A stretch of 64,000 nucleotides of DNA, taken from NCBI GenBank assembly GCA_950106755.1, contig OX467083.1:1587501-1651500 (forward strand), given 5' to 3'. The translations under genes were made by a program, and so were the position numbers. The notes beneath the pieces were generated by a model, which ran no database searches, was not told the DNA's origin, and worked only from the letters and a program-made list of their open reading frames with translations. Each line of letters opens with the position of its first letter. The stretch's first letter is position 1. Positions 46,331 through 59,652 of the stretch are shown here, one piece after another. The stretch is from Climacium dendroides (taxonomy: Eukaryota; Streptophyta; Bryopsida; Hypnales; Climaciaceae).

Positions 46331-49300
46331 AAAACGTACATATACGTATTTGTATCACGATCTCGCCAGAATACGTGTACGTAAACCCGCTAAGAAAAAA
46401 AGGGTGCCCGGGAAAGGTGGTTATGGATTTTTCATTCATCCATCATATATTTCATTCATTTTTAGATGGGTGTTTACGTCAGGCAATTTTCTTGTTTTGG
46501 GGAATTCTTGAAAAACAAAACAAACTAGGCATTCCTTACTAGGCTTTGCCCTCCTCATCATTATATTTTTTTTTTTCCAAAATTCTTCTACTTTAGGAAT
46601 TGCCTATATGTAATCCTTGCCATGAAATTTCCTATTCATTTGTTGGGTAGGTTATTTTGTGTAATTAGGACATTATTCAAGTCCCTTGGTGTAATCAGTG
46701 TAGTCAAGCATTACAAATTCTTCATCTAGATAATTTCTTGTTCATCAAAGGAACCTTCATCACCTCTTACATTTCTCACATTTTTAGGTAGGTGGTTTAC
46801 GAAGGATAATTTCTTCGTCTACATGCATTGCCTTTATACATACAAAAGCACCTTCACAATGCTCAATGGCCTAGCTTCCAACATTAGCTTGCATGGTGGC
46901 ACAAAGGTTTGCATTGCCCCACCCTGTGATAGTGACGCCAAGTCAATAGATTGTCACAAAAGTATTGTATTAGTACAAGCTTTATCAATAGTGTGGTATA
47001 AATATTTATATAAATTCTTACATACAACGATTCTAGCTAATAAAAAATCTTACATTGAATTCCAACTTTCAACTACATTAATTTATCCTAATAGTGTATG
47101 TTGTGATACTAATTTATCAAAGTCACATTATTTTGAATTAGTACAAGTTGAAATATCGTTGTATTGAACCAATATATAAAAAATGAAATGTGACAACAAT
47201 TTTTAAGGTCACTCTAAATCCCCCTTCCCACATACTATTAGGAAAAATCAGTGTACATCTACACTACAATAACCACATGAAACAAGTTGCTACATCTTTG
47301 CTTAGAGCACATAAATCATGGAACACTATACCTTTGATCTAGAAAAGATTAATTGTGGAGATCATCAATGATAAAAAATAATAAATCAATACCAAAACTA
47401 AATGTTGTTTTCTACACTTTTTTTGACTCTTTTTTAAACACTTTTTTTTTACACCATTTTTGACACTAAATGTCAAAATTAATGTTGAAATTTTTTGTTG
47501 TTGAAAAGAATATTAAAAAGATTGTAACTAATAAAAGTAAGTCCAAGATTGAAAGAAAAACTAAATTGTTAATAGCTTTGAGATGGGATTGATACACAAT
47601 AATTCCAATGGTAAGATTGTTCTTGCAAACAAACTTATCCTTACTAAATTTTTTTTTTGAAAAATTGTAAAAATTGCATTTAGAAATGAATTATATAATT
47701 TTTTTTAAGAAGATACTTAAATTGTCCAAAAAACAAGATTGTTCATAACTTTCACATCATTAATCTAAATGGAATGAATAAAAGCTTCACATATAGACAA
47801 AAATATGATCTATAAGGGAAAAAAATTTAATTTAGTTTCAAATTTTTGTAAATTTCTTTTTCTACCCAACACCATGAAAATTATATTTACAATGGCATAA
47901 CTTTTGCTTTTAGGCACCGTAGAAACAAAAAATTTATTCCTACAAAGCTAAAAAGTTTTTCTATCTTCTGAGAAAGTTTCAAAAAGTTTCACTAAAAATT
48001 GAGGTCATAGAAACCTACCCAAAATTTATTTTGTCCCTAGTAGGAACAATGGTCCTTTAAATTTAACCTTTGAGGTGAAGGGTTCAAATCCTGTAGTTGT
48101 CTATGGGATACTTGAACATCTATAGCAAGGGCAAGCAACTTAGAAATTCTAGGTGGGCAACCAAATAGCTCCTCCAAAATTCAAAAAATCTCCCTCTCTC
48201 TCTTTGCCAATTCTTTCAACATTCTTTTTAACACTCATTCTAACATCCTTTCCAACATTTTTCTAATGTTTTTTCCAACAATCTTTTTGACATCTCATCC
48301 TACACATTTTTTGACAATCTTTGTAGCATGATGAAGTTTGACAATTTTTTTATAGTGTCAAAGAATTGTCCAAAAAAATGCCAAAAACAACACCCTTTTT
48401 TGAGTAGTGTTACAACACTCACAACATTGTTAACTTGTACTAGAGAGGTCCCTTCTGCTCCCCCCCAAAGTGCAAGAACTTTTCCAACAAAGGAACAATA
48501 AGTCTGAGAAGGTGCTATGAACAAGAAAAGGGCATATCCGTCCAAGTTAACCCTTAAAAGACAACAAGGTGAGTTTGAAAATCATCAATTTTTATGACTA
48601 TGTGAAGCATTGACTTAAAAAATTGTAAAAACACTCATTACTAGACAAACTACTATAGAAGACTTCCCCTTTTCTCACAAAATTCCAAGGATGAATAGTT
48701 GCACTTTTGTCCTACATAGAGATCTTCTGTCATCCATCCAACACAAAACACCAACCTTGCCATTTAAGGTTTAAGACAACCAACATGGACTCCAGTCACC
48801 TCCACCAAGCCAATTGGAGGTATGGGATTATAACGTGATGCCACCCTAAGCATCAGGTGGACCCTCCTCTGACAGGGAAGGAATGTTATGCTCAAGCTAC
48901 ACTAATTTACTAACTTTAGTTTTGACACAATATCTATAAAATAATTAAATTTGTGTACGTTGAAATATTAACCTATTGTCCAATGTTCACAAAGGTAAAA
49001 TTTTGTAGTGACACTGATTGCCCAGGAATCGCTAATCCCCCCCCCCCTTTCTCGTTGACAGAATAAATCAGTGTAGCACCTTCTTCCAACTAGTGCTAGT
49101 CATCGAACCAAGAAATTCTATTGGAAGTGTTTGAGAGTTTAAGTTTCTAGGTAAAATCGAGCCAATGCGAGCTATCATATTGAAACCCTCTGAAAGTTGC
49201 TATGTGAACTTTCGTTTCCAAAAATAGAGGTGACTCTGTTCCAAGACTTTAAAACTCAACGCAGTTGTATTGGAGACAAGACATTGGGTTCCAAATCATG

Positions 49301-49403
49301 CAGGACCAAAATTTGGAAAGGAAAAGCGACAATTTGAAACACAAATTGCAAGCTCTCACACTCTATTAAAAGCTAGAGAAACAAGGTACAAGATTCCGTG
49401 CAG
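46331..49403. other. Intergenic, OST4 promoter then AT-rich repeats
   Basis: The first few hundred bases probably hold the OST4 promoter. Beyond about 46.6 kb the DNA is AT-rich. A reverse-oriented copy of the 8.57-8.70-kb dispersed repeat lies at about 48650-48770. A run of ten C is at 49038-49047. No gene was seen. Confidence 0.4.
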
Positions 49404-52400
49404 CTACTCTGTCTTGGTCATGCAAGACAGCAGCTGCTCACACAATGCTCGCAGCTGTGGAGAAGAATCCATATTAGCCACAGTCGCCACTGCTCGGCGG
49501 GCATCTTCAATATACGGAGCAATCTCTTTGAGGACGCTGTCTTCGCTTGCTAAGAGCGAGGCCAGTACCTTCGTACCTGCAGTTCGCTCCTGGTGGGCAT
49601 TCATCGACAGAACAACAAAGCACAAAATCTCCTCATCAGGGAAAGGAAATAACATTTGAATAAGCGCCCACTCAACCAAGAGAGGCTACTGCAATACATG
49701 CAAAAAGTTTGAAGATTAATTTGGATAATGCAAACCGCAATACTAGCTGTCCAAGATCTTGGCCAATGTCACATACAGGATCTTGCAGAAGTTTTCATAC
49801 GAAATCTGAAGGTTACAAGACTGAATTCTATTACCTCTGTTGAATAACGGCCTCCAATAGTGCTAATCGCAAGGTTCAGTAGATCAGCTGCGAATGGAAC
49901 TATGGCTTGTCCTTTGAGATGATAAATAGAAGTGAAGAGGACTTGAAAACAAGCTGCCCGCAGATTTGGCGCTGAGCTCACCTGCACCCAAAGCATTTCA
50001 ATGAGCATCACAGTTTATAGAACAAGTGGTGGTAATGGGATTATCAAATTCACAAGGAAAATTCATATTATGATAATGGATTCTTACAGATGGGTGCCTA
50101 TGGTCTTTGGAGAAAAATAGTAATCATTCGAGGGGCTAAATTTTCTCTTTGTTCGTAAAATTACTATGTACTAAAAGTTAAAAAGATTTTGATTACCGTA
50201 AATTGAGTAAGAAATTTTGCAAAATTTTTATATCATGCTGATAGCTTCAACATAATAGTGCGAGTGCAATTTCAACTGTAAGAATGTGAGTTTCTTAGGA
50301 TGACACCCATTGTTTATAAATCCTTAATATGAAGAAACATTCTGATACGAAATGATCACCAAAAATGAAATAGATATACCAGAAATTGTGAAGGAATGGG
50401 ATGAATACCTGAATGAAGTTCATGATTGGCGGTATGACAGCCCGGGCATAAGCAGGTTTGACACTAGCAGAAATCTTTTGAGAACTACTGATCAGGACAT
50501 TGGCCATGCACACTCGGTAGACCTCGGGAGCTGGCTGGGCATCTTCACTCCCTGTGACGCAAAATTTGAAATGCTTTTAGAACGAAACTCGAATACAAAT
50601 AGAGATAACAAGAAAAAGAAGGTGACTTCGTTAAATAATCACTTGAAATTAACTACAGGAGGGAAGAAGGATGCAGTGACATCTCAGATTGATATTCCTA
50701 CCTCTCTCAACTTCTGATAACCTCAGTGTTGCAGAAATTGAAGTAATCAGCTGACCGCCTCCAATACACTCGATCACTGAAGAGAGAATTTTCCACCTTT
50801 TCTGAGGCTCTTGTTTACCTGCTTCAAATGGAAAGTGTTAAAGATGCTGTCTGAAGTCACGAAGAGACGCAAAAATAAGAAGAAATCATAAATATGCTAA
50901 CTATGTACTCTTCCCGATTTATGCAACACACGGAACATTGAGATAGTAAAAATCAAGTACCAAGAAACCATACTCATTAGCGTTGATATCCTCAGAAGAG
51001 AGCAGCAAGCACTAACTAGAACAGAGGACAGCCGAAAGACCGTGAGTGCACCTTTTGAATGACTTCTCCACTCCCCCTCAGGAATCTCCTCGATCAGTTT
51101 CTTCATTTTCAGTTCTCCTTGCAAAGGCTTGGACGGTAATGGGGAGACTATGCCTAACGTACCAACTTCTGCACAAATCATTGCTGCAAAACAGTCGATG
51201 CAACCATGTTGTGCCTTTCCTATTTCCTTTGACCCTGCAAGTCATTACGCAGTTCTCCCAATTACATCCAACACAAGCACTAAATGCTATTATCAACGAT
51301 TTACCTTCACCCCCTCTTCGCATTCCTAAAAACGTCCTAAATAAAATAGAATATGGTGAAATTTTTTATTGATAGAGATGAATGTGACTGGTCTCACCCA
51401 CAGGAAAGAACAGGACGACATATCCTGCGCTCAATTCCGTTAAGCGAAAGGACAAGAATGATGAACATCAGACCTTTCAGAGAATTTGGGGACCAGAGTA
51501 TGATGCTTGATAATAACTTCGGAACCTGATCTAACAAAGGGTGTTCAAGTGTCTCTCTGCCTCTAATCTGCATCATAGATCAAAGTTGGGTTATAATGTC
51601 AGATGATAGGAAGATATTATGTTGCCATGTCAGCATGTTGCCAGATAGTTATTCTTCAACGCAAAACTATAGCAGCAATACACTAATAATGAAATTTGAT
51701 GAAATTTAGTGTTATGCTACCTAGAAAGGTAATTACCATATCATGTAACTCATTCTAATTCTCATTTAATTGACAATTAATTAGTGTTCATCTTGGATAC
51801 TGATTTAGTGCAGGGTGAACTATGTTGGTCCTAATTTAGATTTTTTGGTGGATATTTAGTTGACAATTAGTGTTCATGGTTGACATTTAGTTTTGGTAAC
51901 ATCAGCGGCGTTGTTTCCATTTAGTTCGTAATTACTGTTGCAAACAGTAAAGTTCATTATTAGTGGAGTGGGATTGATTGAGTGACGCAGAGCTCGAAAA
52001 GAACTTACCATAAGTGATGTACAAAGAGAAAATAGACAAGCCTTAGCTGTCACAGTATTTATATTTTGGGCAGCTTTCTCTAATGCTGCAGACACTGATG
52101 GCAACATAGCCTGCCCAATGTATCCAAGTTAGTGAATCTTGGTAGACATATGCACTTCCTCCATCTACGACCCTGAGAGATCGTCATTAAGCTACAACAT
52201 TAGAAAATCACGAAGCAATTTTGTAATTAATATAGAAGTAAGCATTCTTTGGCTTACATCAAAAAGTTACATAAACCCCGAATAGCAGAGATAGGGTCTC
52301 ACATCAGGAAGAAGGCGGCCTGCAAGCTCTGCAGCAATCTTGCGAACATCGTCAAGCTCGTAGCTGTTAAACATCCTGATATTGCAACAAGATTCAGAGT

Positions 52401-55400
52401 AATAATCCACTGTCAGCAACTGTATAATTAAAACCGCGACACATCGAGTGTCTTCCGAGCATTTCAGCCTAACCACAACGACACAAACAGAAGACATGTG
52501 TGACCTACTCGCAAACAGATGTACCTTTCAAGCAAGAGGCCAGTAATTGACGCTCTCTCTTGGTCATGACCTTCACCGGCAAAAGCACTGCATGAGAAAT
52601 AATCTTCCAGACAAATTGTAGACAACTTCAACAAGCACAGAGAAAAAGAATTGACTATGAATTAAATGAACGTTTTCTAACCTGAAGCTGGACCATCCAA
52701 CAGATCACCATACAACTCCTTCGAACTAGAATGAGAGAAGGCTTTCAAAGGAAGGATTCTGAGAACAAGCATAGGGCTAAGGCGCTGGAAGAGCAACTCC
52801 GCAAGAGCATCTTCACTCTCAGAGACATTGTTGAGAACCTCCTCACTCATTCTGACCACCACAGAAGCAGCAAGTAATAGTCAGAAGTCCACAGTTATAA
52901 CATCCCAGGAGCTAAACAAAATGAAGCAGGTAATGAGCACTGTAGGCTGTCTTACTTCGGTTGGTCGTTCATTCGTTGATAAATCCGTGGAAAGACCAAA
53001 TTTGGTATGTCAGCTAACTGGTCGCTAATGTGACTCAAGAATCTGGGAATCACAGGATTTGATGCCTCAGTGTACATCTTATCCAGAAGCGCGTCAGTCA
53101 AAGGCTGCCAGTTTTGAACCTAATTCACAAACAGAATAAATAGCTTAATACATAAGAGCATCACACAAATCTGGTCTGCAGCAAAATCTAGCAAAACAGT
53201 AGTGTAAAGCCTTGATTAATGAGCATAGGCCTTGACCACTTCGCATGATACAGAAAGCATACACCTATGTGAACATATATAAAGATTGCGTGATCCATAA
53301 ATATAATAAAAGAACTAGTCATCAGGTCACTATTCAGCAGGAAGGTGTTTCAAAAAATGCCTACCTTCGATGCCCAGGCAGGTACAGAACTCAAAACTCG
53401 GTCAAGATCCAAAGAAGCACCTACTGCACTCAAAGGATAAAATGCAATGAGCAGTTTACAAAGGAGAAACAGATAAACAGGACAGATCCAACTGTAAACG
53501 AATAGATGAGGAACAACACTTGCGGTTAAAGGACGCGGCATCAAGGGCACCTCTTATTTCAAAAGGCTCCAGTTTTCGCTCAAGTAGTAAGTACGTTAAC
53601 CAGGATATAGAAAAGTGTCAAAACAAAGTGGCAGGTTCATAAGAAGCCTCAACATGCATATACCTTTTTTAGAGCCAGCAGCTTTGTCAGCAGAGGCAGT
53701 TTCTGCCATTAGGTCCCTGCAAATCAGAAGATAGTTGATAAAAAGCCATGCAACATATTAAGCAAACATGATTCAAAAGAGATCCAAATCCATCAACCAG
53801 TAAAATGTTTGCTTCAATAATGAAGACAAAACAAAAAAGAACTCGAGAGTTGGAGACGTAGCAAAAGATACATATATGATCTCAGGTATAAATCGAAATA
53901 TCATGCCACACTAAGTTGCACAACTATAGCACGCAACCATCACTGCAATGAAAAACGTCTTGCACCTGAGACAATCAATTAGCACAGATATAGTGCGGCA
54001 CTGGTCAGCGTGCCCACATAGAACAGCTTCCACAGCTGAACTCGCTGCTGAACGCTTCCGAGCATCGGGTGAATACACTAACCGAACCAACTGTGGCAGC
54101 GTGAACGAAGGGTCTGCACAGTGCCAAAATCATCAGATGAACGCAAGCCCTCTGAATTGAAAGCTCATATTCACAGACGAGGATCATGCTCCTCATGACG
54201 AAAATCATACATACTACATCAGACCACTTCGTTTCGATTCGTCGATCTTTGCGTCGCAGAATAAAAAACATAGCACCACAAATCAGTCCAATATTATTTG
54301 TGAAGCAATCCCGATTGGAATATTGGAGTATATATACACAAATCAGCAAGTATCGGATAAAACATTGTACCAAGCTTTGCAAAGAGTGCAGACGCTTCCA
54401 CCCGATTGGTAAGCTCTTCATCGCCTAGACGGTCGAACAGATGAACAGCAATTGTGCGACTGCCTCATATGTAACAAAATGATTATTTCATGAAACGCAC
54501 ATTTCAGAGCAGCAACAATTAAAGATAAGTAACAATTTGATACTGTTACAATAGAACTTAGAAAAAATATCGCATCTCTGAGAGCAGAAGAGTCACTACG
54601 ATAAACACAATGACAAAGCAGACAGGAATATGACACCGTGAAATAAGAAATCTAACTACAACGAATGATTCCAACAAATCGATCGTTGGAAAACTCGAAA
54701 CCTACAAACAGTCCCATCAGAACAACCAAAACTAAGGCCGAGGCAAGATAGGAACCTTAACAGGGTGTCCACAGTTTCCGTCGACTTAGAGGTGACAGCC
54801 ACGAGTTCAGTCAACACATCAAGTCCATTGCGGCGTTGCAACGGATCTTCTGAATCAAGTCGCGTCAGTACTTTCTCCAGCTCAGGCGAAGCAGGATTTC
54901 TAAAGATCAGTTAAGGGAAGATTTCAAGCATCAACTAAATCAAGAGTAGGAGAAGATGCTGAACAATCAATCACTTCAGAATTGAGAAAGTCACTATCAC
55001 ATAACAAAATCTATCCCTGGTTTACCAAGCAAACAACTAGCCAGTAAATACTCATATTGTAATCTCAAGACCTGCAAGAAGTTAAGTAAGAATATCACAA
55101 ATAAAAGGATACAAAGCAAAGAACTCAGCCACCAGAAGCACCACTGCTCTGGCTGCTGAATCTCTCGTATCTAGCATATCCATCAAAACAGGAACAATCT
55201 CTTCCATCTTCGAGGTCACAGCAGAACTGCGAAAAAGCAAGGATCGCAGAATTGCCATAGCCATCTCAACCACTTCAATATCAGCCGCTCGCACCTATTG
55301 CAATGACAGGAAAATAGACAACCCGAATCAACTGAGACAAGAAGTTCAGACATCTGTAATAGCAAGGAAACTGTTTCAGAGCAACCACTTCTTCCAATTC

Positions 55401-58162
55401 CTACAACTATACAAGATAAATTACTTGCATAATAACACATTCCAACTCATATGAGCAAAATAGTAATTACCATAGATGTTCAATCTAATGTGTAGAGGAT
55501 ACAAAATTACATACTTGATTCATTAAAGTTTGCAGAAGCTCTGGCTCAGTATCCTTCAAAACTTCCTCTAGACGCCGAGGGTCAAGACGTCCCAGTACTA
55601 GCGCAAGGCAGGTCAAAGCATAACCGCGCATTTCATCAGCTCTCCGAGTCTCGCTTGCATCCAACTCCTCAGCAGTTTGTGTCCAATACTGCTCAAAGAA
55701 ACAGAAAATCCAAAGTCGTAAATTTCAAGCCAGGCTTTCAGCAAACAAAGTAACTTCCTTCTGATGACAAATACAACATCTTTGATTTGAATGGTTACCT
55801 GGAGAGCTCCACACCAATGTTCAACGACAGGATCCGGATTAGAGACCAAGGTACGGTCCTCCAAAAGTACCAAACTACTATATTGACGCCAACAGGCTGC
55901 CAAAACAGAAACCCCAACCTGAATATTCGCTGCATCTGTCGAGATCACCATAACCAGTAGTCAGTAATTCCACAAAAGTCATGCTATCATATGTCCATAA
56001 AACAGCACACCATCATGAACCCATCAGTCCCAAAACCAGAGGTTTCTGTTATCAATCAATAACCAACCAAAGTAACGACAATTGTGTTGACTGCAAGTTC
56101 CACAAATCTAGGTTCAAGTCGAGTTGAGGTGTGGATTTACCTCCAGCAGGGGTTTCCAAAGAATCCCTATAGTTAGCTAGAAATCTAAGTCGCTTTAGCA
56201 CCTGCTGAAGCCCTCTTGCATGTAGAGGCCGGCCTTGCTCATTCCACTGTACCAAAGTTATGAATTCAAATAAAAAAATCCCACATACTGGGTCGGGTGA
56301 CCTATTCTAAGTATGTCCTCACCTCAATCTAAGATAACGACGACTATCATACACAGACGAAAGGCAATCACAACTAGAGAGCATATGAAGGATATAAAAT
56401 GCAGACGTTTCAATGGCCAGAATGATGAAGTCAGTATGACTTACCTCCTGCAATTCGATAACAAGCAGAATAATGTCATCCAGGTTGTCCCAAAGAGCAC
56501 GGGGACCTTGTTCCTTCAAGTCATTCTCTGATTCCCGACCTATATAAAGTAAACATGTGCATCAGGAAACATATAAATTAAAACACACCGTCTATAAACT
56601 TTGTTGAAAAATATCCACATAAGCAAGAGTGAAGTGTATACAGCAAACCTGATGTGCTGGCTTTTGCCTCATTGTTATTAGAAAAGATATCACTTTCATT
56701 TTCGCTCACGCGGGGAGTAATAAGCACTCTTTCTTCGTTCTTCTCTTGTTTCTCTGTCGTTGTCTTAGTGGATGTAGGAGGGGCGTCAGACACTAGGCCC
56801 TTTGTAATTACTGTGACACAATCTGCAGCTGCCATTGTGAGGCGTGTTGGTGACTTATACTTTCCCTGCTTGAAGCTGTCAACTCAAAATGCAATAGGTC
56901 AGCGCCGAGTAAAGTTGCTTTTTAACTGTAAGTTCGAAACACTGAGCAGTAGGAGCTACCAGTTTTTTATGTTATAAAGCTGATCAAATAGTCTAATTGT
57001 TTAATGTGGAGATGTCGATGGGAACTAAAATAGGGGTTCAAGAAAAGATACTGTGAACAGCAGGAACAACGTGACTTCATCATTCCAAAGCATACTGTGT
57101 AAGACAGAAAGGATGAAATGAGAAGAGCGAATCACCTTTCCTTGCAGATGATTTGTATCAGAGCATGCACACACTTCGTGAAGCATATGAGAGGCGGTTT
57201 CACCTCTGAAAGTTCCTCATCTGTCTGCACTGAAGAATTTACACAATTAAGATACACCCGTGAGTTCATAAAATCACCCTATCCTCCGCCCTGTAGGAAG
57301 GTATCACTTAGAATGCATCAATCCTACAAACTGAAGGAACTTACGACAACAACATCTATTCCACAATTGATGCTTCACGCAGGGTTCCAGGAGCTCACCA
57401 CTTGGCAAAGAACGATACAAAACTGCTTCCTTCTCTACCAATTCCCGAACAACAACACACCAGCCTAGTTGAACTCGGTGATCCGCTTTTGAACTTCCAG
57501 CTATGGAGGCCAGGCTTGATGCCAGGAGCTGACCATGTTTGGTTCCTGCAAATAGCCAGCGAAACACGCCAACAATTTTTCTTCGGTTGCTATGATCTTT
57601 TGACTTCACTGCCTGCACAGATGAAGAAATTATCAAGCACTTTCTCCTACTAAATGAATTACTGAAACGCTGAAAAATCTAAGAGCAATTGTATCTGTAC
57701 AATTTAGTCCATCAACCAAATATGCACGCCCTGTAGAGACAGTATGTCCGCTTACATGCTCAAGCATAGGAATGAGGATCTGGCCCAAGGATGCACTCGT
57801 CGTAAGCCTAGACTCAACGTACTCCAGCAATGCCGTCAATGCCCGCCAAATTGATCCTGCTAAATCCACAACACTGTAATTAAAATCCAACGACAAACTA
57901 GGCAATCATAGATCTGACCTCCAATTCTAAAACCCTAAACCCTAATCCAACGCCAAGATTACAAAAAGCTTTGAGTAACAAGCAGAGCACCTTGTTGCGG
58001 TCGAATACCATCAGAAGACAAGGCTTTCTCCAAGCTTCGCCACTCTGCATTGAAAATTGTACTGAGCACGCGTCCCAGAGGAGGTAGCGAAGCAACAGGT
58101 CGGCTTGCTTCCCAAATGAGTTGGCCCTCCTCCTCCTCATCGAATTTTAACGCTGGAAACAT
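49404..58162 (-). CDS. Large ARM/HEAT-repeat-like protein, 26 exons
   Basis: Hand-built model of 26 exons, 3678 bases, 1225 residues. Exons in order: 58162-57991, 57859-57756, 57612-57345, 57229-57136, 56875-56649, 56539-56445, 56246-56141, 55935-55799, 55688-55515, 55294-55113, 54899-54756, 54459-54371, 54113-53966, 53716-53664, 53423-53365, 53119-52956, 52851-52682, 52603-52525, 52375-52303, 52110-52009, 51567-51402, 51234-51052, 50818-50702, 50551-50409, 49981-49835, 49685-49404. All phases match and the frame is closed. The protein is a series of Leu/Ala-rich helix pairs (VEMAMAILRSLLFRSSAV, LRAACFQVLFTSIYHLKG, GTKVLASLLASEDSVL) typical of ARM/HEAT solenoids. No signal peptide or catalytic motif is seen. 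Weak points: the donors of exons 3 and 21, and exon 10 (TTT|GTATCC). I cannot name the family; a scaffold role is inference. Confidence 0.75.
57915..57960. promoter_or_regulatory. Double telo-box in intron 1 of the ARM-type gene
   Basis: On the + strand 'aaaaccctaaaccctaatcc' (57930-57949) contains two overlapping AAACCCTA units, 40 bases inside the first intron. Telo-boxes near gene starts are common in plant housekeeping genes; the effect here is inferred. Confidence 0.4.
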
Positions 58163-59235
58163 TCTTCAAAATCCTTCCCCAATAGATTTTAAGTCAAAAT
58201 GCATCACGTACTCCTGGGCCTACAATCACGACTGGAAAATTTCTAAATAATCCTCAACAACCAAAATTCTCCTTAGCACACATGCGTTGCTACAGCTGCC
58301 GAAATCAATCTTCACAACAGTGCTCTCGCACGCATTTTTGCAACCATTCTTGCAATGCCAAATCGCTAAACGAACTCTCCAGATAGTATAATTAAGCGGA
58401 TTACGGGCTTTGTGGAGATTCGGACTGGGAAGGTCGTAGCAAAGAAATCAAGGCCGCAGAATCAATTTGTCAATGAGTTTGATTACGCAGAATGAGCATA
58501 AAATGATGATGAGTGCAAAAAAGATGATCACTGTGGCGATCGAAACATATGAAGCGATCGGCAGGAATGAGCGAAGGAGGAAATTGTGATAGTTGCCAAA
58601 GGCAGGGATTGACGCGAGGACTAGAAATTTCTGAGGAAAGTCTGATCCCAAGCTACAAAGCTCCTTTTAATAACTTCTACAGGAGAGAAGGCAATTCAAC
58701 AAGAACAGGTGAAAGCTCTGAATTTGTGATTGGCAACCCTAATCGACTCCACCCTCGAAGAAACGCCTCTTGCGACTCCAAGTTGCCGCAAAGTTGCCGC
58801 AGACGTGGGATAGCGGTGGACGCGGTGGACGCGCTTGGATGAAAATTGGATGAAAAAACAGGGGCCCTACAGTAGTCACTCAGTACTTACTTTAGGTTTC
58901 GAGTTCATGTCTGCAAGTCGGTACGGCAGTCACGATTTTTCACGCGGCCAGCAATATGTCTGGCCGGCAAGCGTTTCCGATCAACGTCTGCCCGACGAAG
59001 GCTTCTACGCGCAATTCATTGCCATTCTTATTAAGTACTTCACAATTGTAATTTCATAGCTCACATCGACGTATTGTAAGTACCATTCTCGGACAGATTC
59101 ATACAGTTGTTCGTATTTCACTGTCCAACCAATCAAGCTTGCTCTTCGGTTGATCAATTTAGCATTGCATTTCTGTTCACGCTTACTGTAGTTTGCATTC
59201 GACTTCGTCACTGCTATCTTTGAAGACTAGTTACC
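58163..59235. promoter_or_regulatory. Divergent intergenic region between the ARM gene and the small gene
   Basis: About 1.07 kb separates the minus-strand ARM gene start (58162) from the plus-strand small gene (59236), so both promoters must lie here. A CCAAT box (59131) is about 105 bases before the small gene, and a TCTGGCCGGCA site (about 58968-58978) recalls the GCCGGC motif of its paralog at a similar distance (~265 bases). Short tandem duplications (aagttgccgc, ggtggacgc) occur near 58780-58835. Confidence 0.45.
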
Positions 59236-59652
59236 ATGGATACCAAGGTGACGACAGTGATCGTGAACGCCACAAAGCAAGGGCTCACCATGAAAGTGGG
59301 CAACCGGCTCTGCTTTGCCAAGCTGACCAGTGTGAAAATGGGCGCCGAGTACCGCTTGCAAATCGACGTGAACTGGACGTATCAGGAATTTCTGGTGCAA
59401 GACAAGAGCGACACTGCCAACCAGCTGTATCTGAACTCGGACGACTGCTGCGACTACGAGCGCATCACCATCAAGGAAAAATCCGACGGCAAACTCGAAG
59501 TGCAGACGTTGCTGCGCGAACAGTTCCGCAGTGCCCCTTGCAGTTCCATTCTCGAGGAGGTGGGCAGCGGTGGTGCATATCCGAAGCTGGCAAATGCGAT
59601 GAGCAGCTGGAAGGCCTGGCTGAGCAAATTTTTGCACCACTCGCATTCTTAG
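59236..59652 (+). CDS. Small conserved protein, paralog of the 33.4-kb gene
   Basis: Intronless frame of 138 residues from ATG at 59236 (context TTACCATGG) to TAG. It aligns end to end with the protein at 33399-32998, with about 16 substitutions in 133 positions and a longer His/Ser tail (HHSHS). The shared core LNSDDCCDYERITIKEKSDG is identical except for a conservative change at its end. Substitutions are mostly conservative and neither copy has a stop or frameshift, so both appear to be under purifying selection. No signal peptide or membrane segment. Family not recognised. Confidence 0.8.
   Translation: MDTKVTTVIVNATKQGLTMKVGNRLCFAKLTSVKMGAEYRLQIDVNWTYQEFLVQDKSDTANQLYLNSDDCCDYERITIKEKSDGKLEVQTLLREQFRSAPCSSILEEVGSGGAYPKLANAMSSWKAWLSKFLHHSHS

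Noticed and set aside
48030..48110. Sequence 'gggttcaaatcc' resembling a tRNA T-loop
   Set aside because: No A box, no matching acceptor stem and no anticodon arm at the expected distances upstream.
49038..49047. Run of ten C
   Set aside because: A mononucleotide run; possible sequencing or assembly noise, with no feature attached.
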